Assembly: GCA_037044905.1 (NCBI GenBank)
Contig: JBAOKB010000073.1
Location: 1 to 64,000, forward strand
Direction of reading: 5' to 3'
Origin: Hortaea werneckii
Taxonomy: Eukaryota; Ascomycota; Dothideomycetes; Mycosphaerellales; Teratosphaeriaceae
DNA length: 64,000 nucleotides
Shown: in pieces, positions 45,578 to 56,501 of the stretch
How positions within the stretch are numbered: position 1 is the stretch's first letter
How the letters are laid out: the number at the start of each line of letters is the position of its first letter
Notes under the pieces: generated by a model
What the model saw: the letters and a program-made list of their open reading frames with translations, nothing else
Database searches by the model: none
What the model was told of the DNA's origin: nothing
Translations under genes and position numbers: made by a program

Positions 45578-48500
45578 AGTAGTAGTGTAAAGAGATGGTA
45601 GACGAAGAGCAATGCCTGTTACGGCGAAGCCTTCTGTAACCAAAGTAGGTAATATAGTCCAACTTAAGGTATCTGGAGTACCAATCGTCGTCGATGTTTC
45701 TTTGTATGTTGTAGCAGGTAAGAGAGGGTTTAAAGCATAGTCCAAGAAAGCATAGTCCAAGATCTAGAAGCCAGGTTAATCAAGGCTGCCTTCGGCTCGA
45801 GCCGTTAGCGCGGAATCCCAACACGGCAGGAGCACGAGGCTCGAGTGAACCGACTCACTACATGCTCACAGGCTACCCTGGGCAATTTGTATAGCAATCG
45901 CTGCTAGAATGCCTGGTCATGCCCATTTCGAAGGGACACGTGTCTTCTTAAAGCCTCAATCCTCCGGTTCACGGTCTGGATGGAGGTCTGGACTTTACCG
46001 GGGTGGGCAGACCTTCACTGGCCGACAGATGATCAAGTTGCTCGACCTCTTGCGCTTGCTGCACATGATCTTGGGGGCTCAACCACCTGTTGATCATTCG
46101 AAAGTCGTCATGAAGCCTGATGAGGGGTAACACAATAACAACAATGTAGATGGCGCGCAAGGTGGCGAATCTCACGATCGCATACTGCACAACATTAGTA
46201 CATTGCGACCACATTGCAACAGCGCTTCGCTTACCTACATTCGAATGGCAGACAATGCCTCCTAGGACCGAATCCGAACATGCTACAAGCGACGGTGGAC
46301 CATTCGTCCTTCCGAGCCCGATTCTGCAGCTGGGTGCGAAAAGGGAGCCACACACGAGCTGCTCGTCGTCTGTCCAATTCCGCCGGCAAGGGTTTCGCGA
46401 GCCTCTGGGACAATCCTGAATCTACCAGGCCGGGCACACGCATGATCCTCAGTCGGAACATGAGTGGCGGACACCAGCAACCACCACCGTACCAGCTGGA
46501 AAGTCGAATCCTCGCGGACCAGGCCCAACCGAAAGACGTATTTGAGCAAGAAGCGACAAAAACCCCCCTACATCGTGGAGCGCGGTACCATCGACGGAAT
46601 AAGACTTTGTGCCTAGGCGTGAATAGCCAACTCAAACCGCCCAGACATAGACACGCCCTGGCGGCAGGAATAATGGCTCGGCGCTCGTTTCAGCGGATAT
46701 ACCTCAGCGGCCACGACCGTGGGTGCGGCAAGAACGCGGATAGACAGCGATTGGACAAGAGCTAGGTCAGAGCGCCCAGACACCGGGGAGTTGAAGACTC
46801 AGCGGCCCACCGGGCGGCCAGGCTGTGTAAGATCCAGGATCAAAGACATCCAAGCGCTACCTCCCTGAGCAGCGCACATCGGGCTCTCCACAAGTCATCT
46901 CCGCAAAGCCTATGCACGAAAGGCCCTTAGCGTCGGACCAACGGCCAAGGAAAAAACAAACAAAATAAGATCGTAGCTCCTGCGGCGAGCAGAGTAAGAT
47001 GTACTCTGTTTCAGTCTCTCCAGCGGCACCAGTGTATGCGGTGTAGCGGCTGCGGAGACTGACTGCAGCGAGCGGAACATTGTGCGCTTTGCGCAGGGTT
47101 TGCTAGTCGCCACAGTCCATGAGACAGTGCCGCGAGGTAAGGCGCAGGAGTGCTGCGCCCAGCAAGATACGATATGCCTTATAAGAGTCTTTCCAACAGT
47201 ACCGGCAGATCGACTCCAGCATCGCAAGCGCCGGTGCGGTCAGCACAATACTTTGTGCCTTGAGGTTATCCGGCAGCCACGGGGATTTGCCAGAACCGCG
47301 ACATAAGTACTCTCCTGGGAGATCGGCTATTCAAGCAACTCTAGGCCTCTCCAGACACTACCGCAGCGGCCAGAACACCATGCGCATGATCCAAACGGTC
47401 CGGACAAGAACAGAGGACATTCCAGACCCGGGAAAAATGGAGTTTCTCAGGGCGCTGCCGCGGCCTGCAGGACATGCCGCAACACTTATAATCTTTCTCA
47501 ACAGTCGCGGTCCATCGATGGAAAAGAAATCAGAAAGCGTCCGGCAACGGCGCTGTGAGCCAGCTGTGGCGTGGGATAAGTCAGGACTCAGCTTCCGCCA
47601 TGCAGAAGTATCAGTGTCATGCTTCTCTTACTGGTCAGCCCGACGATTTGTACGTTCATGGAGCGATGCGCCGAAGGCCATATGTGATATGGTACCGTCA
47701 CCAAAGTCCTGGAGACTGCGAGAGGGGCGACTTGTGCGCTAGAGTAAGTGGTTCCGCCGGGCGGTTGACGAAAAGGATATTAAGTGATACTGCAAACCAG
47801 CGACCGTCAAAGATATGCCAGAAGTCAATGTCCGGTGCCCAGCATGCAGAAGCAATTTCGGTCTGCTCCTCTCACTGGTAAACCGACCGGTACGTTCCTG
47901 GGAAGGCGCGCCCAAAACTCTAGCCACATTGCGCTGTTGCCACTTTCCTGGAGGTTGGAAGACGGGCGAGTCATGAGCTACAATGCCCGATGTCGCCCCA
48001 CGACTGGGAAAGAAGGACGTCGTGCGGCGCTCGGAACCAGCCATGGATCGTTCTATGTCAGAAGTCAGTGTCCCGTTCTCGGTAATAGGGAAGCCTGAAA
48101 ATCAGCGTTCCCTTCCTGGCCAGCCGGTCAAAGATGTTCTTTGAGCGGCGCGCTGGAATCTCTAATTGTATGCCGCTGTCGTGAGTGTCCTGTTAGCCGA
48201 AACCTAGGGGACTTGTGGACTCGAGTCAGCGACCTAGCTGGGCGACTGGCGGGCTGGACGTTATAGTCGTCGACATCTTGCACTGAGATGTCAGTTGCTT
48301 CGAAAGCCTTGTTGTGTGTTGTGAAGGGGAAGAGGATAGGGAGCAGGAATGAGGCCTAAAGTACTGGGCCCTCACTCAGCACGTGCAGTACCACATGGGA
48401 GTGCTACGGCCGTAACCGGTGAGCTGGCAGCCCCATGACACATGACTCGTGCCACATCAGCAACATCCGCTTTCAGCAGTAACAAGACTAAGGAAACTGT

Positions 48501-48605
48501 TGACAAGCACCTGAGAAACAAACACATGAAAACAGCTTAGCATTCGGTGGCATACTGTACAAAGGCTCACCGCATCCCGATCGTCGACAAAGAATAACAA
48601 GATTT
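45578..48605. other. 3-kb gene-free region with degenerate repeats
   Basis: No supported gene. A 15-bp tandem duplication (AAAGCATAGTCCAAG twice) lies at 45732–45761. From about 46.1 kb the sequence has a choppy, repetitive texture. Related blocks containing CAGAAGT…GTGTC…TGGTCAGCC/TGGTAAACC…GCGCGC recur near 47603, 47820 and 48057. It looks like an old degraded repeat array or transposon relic, with no intact ORF. Confidence 0.45.
47600..48155. repeat. Degenerate ~220–240-bp tandem repeat (tentative)
   Basis: Three related blocks begin near 47603, 47820 and 48057. Each opens with (C/T)CAGAAGT followed by GTGTC, then a CTGG(T/C)(C/A)A(G/A)CC-like segment, and ends at a GCGCC/GCGCGC. Identity is low and judged by eye only. 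Confidence 0.35.
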
Positions 48606-49597
48606 CTATTGCGAGGCGATGGAATGGGCGAAAATCTGCTTCTTCCGCAGATGGACAGGGGTCTCGTTCTCCGGCGCACCCGGGATAGTCTTCTCCAGTT
48701 TCTGCTCAGGGAGAGGAAGGTCAGCGAAAGATTGCGGGTGGCGGATAGTAACATTCGGGAGAAGGGGATTGAAGAAGCAGCAACGCGAATCCCAAGTTTG
48801 CGATGACACGTGACGTATGAATAGTGACTGTAGGAACGGGGGAGCTGGAGGGACGAAGACCCTTGCCCTAAAAGAGGGCTGTACGCCAAAGAGATTTAAT
48901 GAACGGCAGGGACGTACCAGGTTGTCAAACACGCACTTGTTCAGCGGCCTCTCCCACCGCCGACACTGCCAGAGCTGCTGGTTGTTGTTGTCCAAGCACT
49001 CCCAGTGCTTGCGGAACTCGTCGAGGCAGGACTTGTTAATGTCTTCGAGGCTGTCAAGATAGGATTAGTACGATGTTCTCTACCCCTCTGAACGACGTTT
49101 CCAGCAAGCCGCCGTTCTCTGCACAACACGGAAACAGCAGACTAGCACAATGTTCGGTGCCACATCCAACAGCGCGCACCACTTCCGTGCAAGATGACGC
49201 TTGCCAGCAACATCCCAAAACTTACACGCTGCCCGCACACCTCGTGACCTTCCTTCCTTCTCTCAAACAGTCCATCTCGCCCTTGCCATTGCTCTGGTCC
49301 TTGCAGTGCATGTAGTCGTCATTGTAAGGCTTGCAGCGGGCGCCGATGAAGTAGCTGGCGCTCAGCAGCGGGGCGGAAGAAGCACCGATCTCGGGGACCT
49401 TGGGGATGTGGTCGGGGAGTGGGGTGGTGTCGATGAGGACCTGCTGGTTGAATCTGGGGTGGAGGAGGGAGGAGTCAGTAAGCGCAAGGGTATTTGAGAT
49501 TGGAGAGGGCGCGGGATGGCAGGGCGGAAAGCGGGAAGCAGGCGGTGGGCGGCGCGGAGATGATGTGGATAGCGTACCTGGGCTCTCGTGCACTCAT
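48606..49597 (-). CDS. NDUFA8: NADH:ubiquinone oxidoreductase subunit NDUFA8 (fungal 20.8-kDa / PGIV subunit)
   Basis: Exons 49597–49578, 49453–49226, 49050–48918 and 48701–48606 encode 158 aa. It is a complex I accessory subunit on the intermembrane-space side. The CX9C cysteine pattern is complete: CKPYNDDYMHC, CLREGRKVTRC, CLDEFRKHWEC and CRRWERPLNKC, spread across exons 2 and 3, plus conserved PKVPEIGASSAPLLSASYFIG upstream. The C-terminus (KTIPGAPENETPVHLRKKQIF) matches fungal orthologues and confirms the last exon. The first exon is only 20 nt. The final intron is unusually long for this window (216 nt). The gene is essential-type housekeeping yet lies within 50 kb of the telomere. Confidence 0.94.
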
Positions 49598-49990
49598 CTT
49601 GTCGGATTATGGCACGCAATGGCGGCGGAAGGGGGGTAGCGGAATGGGTGAAGTCGGCGGGGATCAGTCGCGGAGGCAGCGAACGGAGTGGTGAAGTCGA
49701 GCAGTAGACATGGGAGCGCCCGATTGGCTGGGTGCCTGATGCGAAGCTGAGCTTTCACTAGCGCGTCGCGCAGCGGATGGTCGGAGTTGGTGAAGCTTCA
49801 ATCAATTGTTTGGCAGAAGATCACCAGGTTACATTCATACCATTGACACCCGGCCACACACCACATCAAACAAATAGACCCGCCTGGAGACAGTCATACT
49901 TGATTGGGATACTGGAGGACTTTTACGGGCTATTCAACCCTTCAGATCCTGCTCCTCTACACGCGTGTTCAGCACCGCACAGCAAAAACC
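49598..49990. promoter_or_regulatory. Divergent promoter of NDUFA8 and the nucleoporin gene
   Basis: 393 bp between head-to-head housekeeping genes; no gene supported. Confidence 0.5.
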
Positions 49991-51442
49991 ATGTCGCTTT
50001 TCGGCAACACCACGTCGAATACAGGCGGCTCGTCACTCTTTGGGAACAACCAACAGAGCTCAAATACTGGCGGAGGTGGTTCTCTGTTCGGTAACAACAA
50101 CCAGCAGACCAGCAACACCGGCGGTGGCTCGTTGTTTGGGCAGTCAAACACAGGAGGAAGCAGCTTGTTTGGTGGTGGTCAGCAGCAACAGCAACCACAA
50201 CAACAACAAAACACTGGCGGTGGACTCTTCGGTGCATCTGCCGCAGGAGGCAGCAGTGGTGGCGGCAGTGGCCTATTTGGCGGCAACACTCAGCAAAATC
50301 AAAACACCGGTGGCTCAAGCTTGTTCGGCAACACCCAACAGCAGCAAAACACAGGCGGATCTAGCCTATTTGGCGGCAACAATAACGCCCAGCAGTCCAA
50401 CCAGAACCAAGGCGGTACTTCCCTCTTTGGCAACACCACCAACCAGCAACCATCGCAGCAGCCACAGCAACAACAGCAGCAGCAGCAGCAATCATCCCTC
50501 TTCGGCGGTTTCAACCCACTAACCTCCAACTCCGCTTCCCAATTCCCCCCAGGCCTCTCTCTAGCCCAACAACAAGACCTAGCCCGCACGCGCCTCTCCC
50601 AAGTCGGCCTTAACCCGACCGAACGCACCGGCGTAATCACACAAACCGAGAACCTCGTGCGAAAATGGGATCCCAACTCCCAAGACACCCTACTCCAAAC
50701 CTACCTCTACAACGCCGTCAACGCCGCCTACGCGCCCTTCTACCACCCGACGCAGGGGGAGAAAGAAGACGACTGGGAACGGGCGCTCAGCGAAGCGCCA
50801 GCGCTCTCAGGCCCGGAAAACGAAGGGACCAAAATGGTCCCCGTGCTAGTCCGGGGGTTCAAAGCCCTAGGCGACCGAGTCGAATACCAAGCCAACTTCG
50901 TCAACAACCTGCGCGCGCGCCTGCACGAGATGAACAACAGCCTGTCGGCGATCATCGCGGCGCACCAGGAGCGGATATCGGTGAGCCTGGAGGAGCGGCG
51001 CCGGCAGCATGTGGCGCTGCGGGAGCGGACGTTGCGGTTGGCGGTCAAAGTGCAGATTCTGCGGAACAGGGGGTATGCGCTTGATGCGCAGGAGGAAGGG
51101 TTGCGGAAACAGCTGTTAGCGCTGAGTCACTCGGTCAATGACCCGTCGTTTGTGGGGCGCGAAGACGATATTTGGGGTCGGATGGTGGCGCTGCGGGATC
51201 GGGCGCGGTGGTTAGAGGAGGAGACGAAGAGGATTGGTGGGGGTGGGATGCAGGCGAGGGATGGTGGGGGTGAAAGCGGCGGGAATGCTGGGAAAGTTCC
51301 CGATTATGTGGTTGAGAAGACGCAGAAGATCCTGAGGGATTATGATGGGCAGTTGAGGCATTTGGGGTGGGAGTTGGAGGAGGTCAGGAAGGAGTTTGAG
51401 GAGTGGCAGGGTGTGAAGCAGGGGGATGGTGGACGGAGATGA
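49991..51442 (+). CDS. NUP57: FG-nucleoporin Nup57/Nup54
   Basis: Single exon, 483 aa. The start is the ATG at 49991 (MSLFGNTTSN); the upstream open frame begins with TTG and lacks FG repeats. The N-terminal ~170 residues are GLFG/SLFG-type FG repeats separated by Asn/Gln/Gly/Ser spacers, with a run of glutamines at the end. After SSLFGGFNPLTS comes the structured part: ETENLVRKWDPNSQDTLLQTYLYN-like helices, then long coiled coils (LHEMNNSLSAIIAAHQERISVSLEERRRQHVALRERTLRLAVKVQILRNRGYAL), the Nup54 C-terminal domain. It is part of the central channel Nsp1/Nup62 complex of the nuclear pore. Confidence 0.93.
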   Translation: MSLFGNTTSNTGGSSLFGNNQQSSNTGGGGSLFGNNNQQTSNTGGGSLFGQSNTGGSSLFGGGQQQQQPQQQQNTGGGLFGASAAGGSSGGGSGLFGGNTQQNQNTGGSSLFGNTQQQQNTGGSSLFGGNNNAQQSNQNQGGTSLFGNTTNQQPSQQPQQQQQQQQQSSLFGGFNPLTSNSASQFPPGLSLAQQQDLARTRLSQVGLNPTERTGVITQTENLVRKWDPNSQDTLLQTYLYNAVNAAYAPFYHPTQGEKEDDWERALSEAPALSGPENEGTKMVPVLVRGFKALGDRVEYQANFVNNLRARLHEMNNSLSAIIAAHQERISVSLEERRRQHVALRERTLRLAVKVQILRNRGYALDAQEEGLRKQLLALSHSVNDPSFVGREDDIWGRMVALRDRARWLEEETKRIGGGGMQARDGGGESGGNAGKVPDYVVEKTQKILRDYDGQLRHLGWELEEVRKEFEEWQGVKQGDGGRR

Positions 51443-51927
51443 GAGGGATGAGGAAGTAATTTGGGAGTAGTAAGTAGGAATGATATTCGCAGGAGCTGGG
51501 TGATGAATAGCGAATTCGTGTAGTGTGGGTTTGTCTTTCTTGCCAGCGAGGCGTCTTGTAGGATGAAAGTGCGAGACTTAGATGCGTCTACCCCTTTCAC
51601 GCTTGTACTCTTTTACACTTGAACAGACTACGATCTTCCATCGCGCTCCACTATACCAAGTCCGTCTCACAAGACTCGAGGACATCGCTGTCACAGTAAA
51701 TCTCCCTGTTCGAACAGCACGGCACCATGATCTCCTCCAACGCTTTTCATCTTGAATCTTTGTCTCGGCGGAAATACATTTTTTGTACTGTACAAATATC
51801 ATACACATCCTTCATCCTCTAACGCTTTGCCCTTATAGCGGAACAAACGACACCTCCTGATTCCAAATGTTACATGGGTTTTCCGGTCGTCATACGCGCT
51901 CGTGCATAGTCACCGGGGGAGGGGCGT
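51443..51927. other. Intergenic between convergent genes
   Basis: No supported gene; it holds the 3' ends of the nucleoporin and TOM5 genes. Confidence 0.5.
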
Positions 51928-52223
51928 TTAGATCAATTTCTTCGCATAGTCGACGGCGAAAGGAGCTAATCTCCACGTTAGCGATCCGGTACAAATTAGA
52001 GCAAATCGGTGACGCCCCGGAGAGCAACCGAGTCGCGTTTCTCTTGGTATACTTACAGAGGTAGAGCAGGACACACATGACGCCCATTCCCGTGACGGTC
52101 TGGGTCGCGGCGGCTTCCTGCTGGCGGAGCTCCTCGGGGGAGGGGGGAGGGGGTGCTGTTGAATCGGTTAGCGATCATGTGGAGGAGCGGAATTGAAAGG
52201 GTAGACGTACGGCCGCCGAACAT
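51928..52223 (-). CDS. TOM5: Mitochondrial import receptor subunit Tom5
   Basis: A tiny gene with three exons: 52223–52211, 52155–52057 and 51965–51928; 49 aa. It starts MFGGPPPPSPEELRQQEA, has one transmembrane helix (GMGVMCVLLYLSPFAVDY) and ends AKKLI. The YLSPFAVDYxKK ending is characteristic of fungal Tom5, a small subunit of the outer-membrane TOM complex. The first exon is only 13 nt, and the ATG, both phase-1 junctions and the stop all agree. No single reading frame contains it. Confidence 0.92.
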
Positions 52224-52520
52224 TATGATTCAGTTTATGAGGAAGTGGTAGATCGGGTGGGAGATGCGCTGGTGAATACAATGGTCGGTCGCTTCACATG
52301 CGGGACCCGGTCAAAGTGAGAGTGAAGCTTCGAAGCGCAAGGCGGAACGGGTTCCGTCCGCGCGCGTGCATCACCAAAGGGAGGAACGTCTGTCTGTCTG
52401 TATCGCGAACATCCACATCCACCAGCGTCTCATTGCTTCGACCACCCAACTGAACACATCTCGGATTGCATATTTGACTTCACGTATCGAGCGAGACATC
52501 TGGGATCCCACGACATCGCA

Positions 52521-54118
52521 ATGGAAGACCTCGAAGCCGCGCCCGGATCGCCGGCGCTGCAGGACACGGAAGAGCCTCAGGGCAACAATGACCCGCGCGA
52601 CCCGCTGAACCCGGGCATTGACGAGGAAGACCACGGACGGACACCACCGCTCGCGCAACCGACCGCCGACCCCGACGCGTTCGAAGACGAGCAAGCGCCT
52701 GAGACAGCAGCCGCAATGAGGGAGGAAGAAGAGCGGGCGGACGAAGGCCCCGCCGCCGCAGCAGAGGATGACGACGGTGTGCCGCATGAGGGAGGCGAAG
52801 GCACAGCAGGTGGCGACGATGACGAGAACGAGAGCGAGCTGGACGAGCTGGACGAAGGGGAGTTCGAAGACTTTGACCCTGACGCGCTGAATATTCCCGA
52901 CAAGCCCGTAGCGGTGGACTCAGACAATGTGGGGCTGCTAGGTGTGCATAAGCGGAAGCGGACGGAGGAAGAAGAGCGGGAGCGGAAGAAGAAGAAGAAG
53001 GAAGAAGAAGAAGGAAGGGCGGCGGGAGAAGAAAAGTAATAAGCGGGTGAAGGCCGGGGGTGACGAAGATGAAGTGGACGAGGGGGATATAATCGAAGGC
53101 AAGCGCGGGCGGAAAGGGAAGTCATCTGGTGGTGGCGGTGGTGGAGAGAAGAAGGCGAGGGCGAGGAGGAGTCCTAGTGTGGATGAGGAGAACATGACGC
53201 CTGAAGAACGTATGTATCACACTAGACCTGACAACCGACAGCGGGAGGAGCTTGCTAACATGTGTTCTGACAGGTCGCCGCCGCGCTCTCGACAAGAAGA
53301 TGGACGAAGCATTGAAGTCTCACCGCCCGACTGCGCGCCGCCGTGGCCGCGGTGATGACTTGGACGCCATGGCCGACGCCGAGATCGAGACGATGCGGCA
53401 GCGGATGGCGAAAGCCTGCGAGCTGGACGCCAACGCGCGCTCGAACGGCAAACCCGCGACGAACAAGCTAGCTATCATCGGCGAAGTCACGGAGATGCTC
53501 AACAAAAACACGATCCAAGCCCAGCTAGTCGACCCAGACACCAACATCCTAGAAGCGGTCCGCTTCATGCTGGAGCCCGCAGACCACGACGGCGCCCTCC
53601 CCAACTACCGCATCCAGCGCGAACTCTTCCAGTCCCTCGGCCGCATGAACATCGGCAAAGAAGCCCTCGTCGCCTCGGGCATCGGCAAAGTCGTGCTCTT
53701 CTACACCAAATCCATCCAGCCCCAACCCGAAATCAAACGCGCGGCGGAGAAGCTCATCGGGGAATGGATGCGCGTCGTCCTCAACAAACCCAAGTCGACC
53801 AAATCCCGGCCCGTGGAACAACGCACCTACGACCCAATGCTCGCGACCTCGCAAGCCGCACGACGTCTCGGCGACGGCACGATGAGCCAGGCGGAGAAGA
53901 ACGCCGCCGCGGCGGAGAAGCGCCGGAAGATCCTCGCGGCGCCTACGGCAAGTAATCGTGCGCGCGTGGAGGGGTCCGGCATAGGCACGTATAGTATTGC
54001 GCCGGTGAACAATCTGAGCAATGTGACGATGGCGGGGGATACGAAGACGGGGAGCGGGGAGGCATTTAGACGGATCGCGGCGAGGAGCGCGTTGAACTCG
54101 GGTAAAGCTAAGAAGTGA
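52521..54118 (+). CDS. IWS1: Transcription elongation factor IWS1/Spn1, one-base frame slip in a GAA/AAG tract
   Basis: Exon 1 is 52521–53209 and exon 2 is 53274–54118. The N-terminal ~140 residues are acidic and disordered (DELDEGEFEDFDPDALNIPDKPVAVDSDNVGLLGVHKRKR). The C-terminal half is the conserved IWS1/TFIIS-N helical domain (MTPEERRRALDKKMDEALK; NTIQAQLVDPDTNILEAVRFMLEPADHDGALPNYRIQRELFQSL; IGKVVLFYTKSIQP), which binds Spt6 during RNA polymerase II elongation. Between them, in the purine tract 52975–53035, the frame shifts by one base. Deleting one base gives a continuous ~510-aa protein. For an essential, otherwise perfectly conserved gene, a sequencing error is the likely cause. Confidence 0.88.
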
Positions 54119-54643
54119 GGGTGATAGGTAGATGAGGATTGTGTGGGGTTTGTTTCGCTGGCTTGAAAACAGAGCGGATATGGATTTGGAGTTGTGGTGA
54201 TGAAATTACAGGGTACTAGGGTAGGGGATGGGATGTTTACTGATTCGATTTGTATGAGTAAGGCAGAAAGACTTGCTGGGTACGAAGGATTGCGTGTTCT
54301 TAGAGCGCTGGTTGCAATTTGCTCACGCTGCAGTTCTCTGATGTGTCCGGCATTCTCATCGTGATGCACGGTATGAACTTTATTACTGGCAGTCTTATCC
54401 CACGAACCAAGCTGCGCGTTCAGGCTTGGAGAGTTGGCGCCTTGACTGGGAACATAGGATTGCAATCTACCTCGCCACGGTTCATTTGCAGGTCAGAAAC
54501 GCGGCCAAACCGTAAACCGTAAATCTCCACGATGAAGACTTTACACCTGATGCAGCGCCCACACACATCCCAATCCCACCGTTAGACAGTAGCGAGCAAA
54601 GAGCCCCCACCACCACCCTAGATCCCAAGAGGAGACAAAAGGG
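54119..54643. other. Intergenic between convergent genes
   Basis: No supported gene. Confidence 0.5.
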
Positions 54644-55157
54644 CTACAGGAACGCCTTCGCAACCACCACCCACAGCGCCACGATCCCGACCCAGTGTCC
54701 CAACCCGGGCACCGCCGTTCCCATCCCGGGAGCAGCCGCATTCAACCTCCGGTTGCAGAGTGACCCGCCGTTGCTAACATTCGCGATATGATCGACGGCA
54801 CAGCGCAAGAAGGCGTAGCCCGGATCGTCCGTGGGGCAGTACTGGAAGCAGCCATTGGAGACTTCGAGGGGGCCTGAGCAGCAGGCGGAGAGGTTGGTAT
54901 AGGGAGTCTCCGAGGGCCAGCTGATGCCGCAGAGGCGGGTGTCGTTGTTGTCCCAGCCGGAGGGGAGGTCGATCGTCTGCACGGAGTTGGGGTCGCAGTT
55001 TGCTGTCGGCGGGAAAGGGAGTTAGTGTGACGTCTGTTGTAATTGTTCTTTTTCCCGCTAGCTTTCTATTTTTTCCCCTGCCTTCTGGGCTGTCGCAATG
55101 CGAGAGAGTTTGGTTCTTGGTTGGAAAGTGGGGAGACTTACATAGATTGCGTGACAT
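54644..55157 (-). CDS. Small cysteine-rich protein with C-terminal hydrophobic tail (putative GPI anchor)
   Basis: Exons 55157–55142 and 55002–54644 encode 124 aa in this model (MSRNLSNCDPNSVQTIDLPSG). Ten cysteines follow a regular spacing (CGISWPSETPYTNLSACCSG; NGCFQYCPTDDP; FLRCAVDHIANVSNGGSLCN). The protein ends NAAAPGMGTA… then a 20-residue hydrophobic tail (GHWVGIVALWVVVAKAFL), as in GPI-anchored cell-wall proteins. A signal peptide is expected but absent from this model, so the first exon may lie elsewhere upstream; the 139-nt intron is also rather long. Family not recognised. Confidence 0.65.
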
Positions 55158-55603
55158 GGTGGCAATCCTCAATAGATATTGAGCTGGAATTCCGGCGTAG
55201 TGATCAAGGGAATGCAAGATAATCCGTGGCCTTTTGCAACCTCTAGCCAGTTCGGCTCGTGCTCTTGCAATCAGTCCCAGCTTAAGATGCGAGGCGAAAA
55301 GAAGTCGTATAGGGACAAACGATTACAGTCCGGTCAGAAATGGAGACGTGTACAACTCCAGCGAAGTGTCGAAAGACTTCAAATATAAGTATAGTGTAAC
55401 CCGCGGCGCCATCAGCCGCAGATCACAATCCTATGGCATATGACCCAAGGATCTGCGCAGGATGCGAACTATCTCTACTAACTACACATTAGCTTAGAAT
55501 TTGACACGATAGCCTTCCTGGTCGATGTAGAAAGAAACGAAGGAAGGTCTCTTAATTCCTACTATGCCGTAAGTGGCTACGCAGATCCGGGGAAAACGAG
55601 GTT

Positions 55604-55628
55604 GGGGGGGGGGGGGGGGGGGGGGGGG
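55604..55628 (+). repeat. Poly-G homopolymer (25 nt as assembled)
   Basis: Uninterrupted G run. With the C run 215 bp downstream it forms an inverted pair. Assembled length is unreliable for nanopore data. Confidence 0.9.
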
Positions 55629-55843
55629 AACGGGCCGGACGGCGTAAACATCACCGCGGCTTTCAACCCACTTCTTACATTCTTTCACTTGGAAGAAGAT
55701 TAGTAACTACGACATGTCGTAAGAATGTATTCGGAGCAATAAGGAATTAGGCTGTATAACACAATACCATCATCTTCCCTAGGTAGTATTGACCAAGCGA
55801 ACCCATTATAGAAGTCGCCCTATCCCACAGTGCTCCCCGCTCA

Positions 55844-55861
55844 CCCCCCCCCCCCCCCCCC
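55844..55861 (+). repeat. Poly-C homopolymer (18 nt as assembled)
   Basis: Uninterrupted C run, complementary in sense to the upstream G run. Confidence 0.9.
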
Positions 55862-56501
55862 GCGCAACAAAGCAAAAGCGCCATTGTCCCAAAGCAGAGT
55901 AGAAGAAGAAAAGCCGTTTATTAGACAAGAAAGAAGAAGGGAGAGAGATTGGAGAGAGCCAACATATCTGTCATGCATGCTCAAAGTAACATCTTCACAA
56001 CACCAACCGTCTACATTCCCATCAAGATCGCGCGTTATTACGAGATCCCAGTGCTGTTTATATGTCTCGGTAGACGACTAACGACAGCCAGTCCTTCACG
56101 TCGACAGGTGCATCCCAGGACGCGTGATGGCGCTGCCACCTTCCGGTATATATAGATGAGCGTTCAGGATGGGCGATGTAAGACAATGGCTGAAGAATCG
56201 ATCATGAATCCAGCTGTCTTAAAGTACCATGGTACCGCCAACTGGCAAGTTAGGTCTAGGTAAAATTGAAATGTAAAGCCTTCGCGCGGACCTAACGCCG
56301 TTGGAACTTTTACAATCGTGCAAGAAATGAGAGAAGAAAAGTGCGACGACAATCGTGTAGTGCGGTGGAAATGTTCTCATGGATAGACAAACTATCGCTA
56401 GCCCCACCAACACCGCCTTAACCCGCAACTACAATCTCCTTCTCAACTAGGACTGGAGAAGCGAAATTCCCAAACCAATCTTCTTCACCTCAACCGAGCG
56501 G

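Larger units (their letters stand above)
55158..56501. other. Intergenic, with long G and C homopolymers
   Basis: No supported gene. It holds a G25 run at 55604–55628 and a C18 run at 55844–55861. Confidence 0.6.

Noticed and set aside
46214..46765. 183-codon ORF and overlapping frames in the repeat-like region
   Set aside because: Overlapping frames on both strands without motifs, within degenerate repeats.
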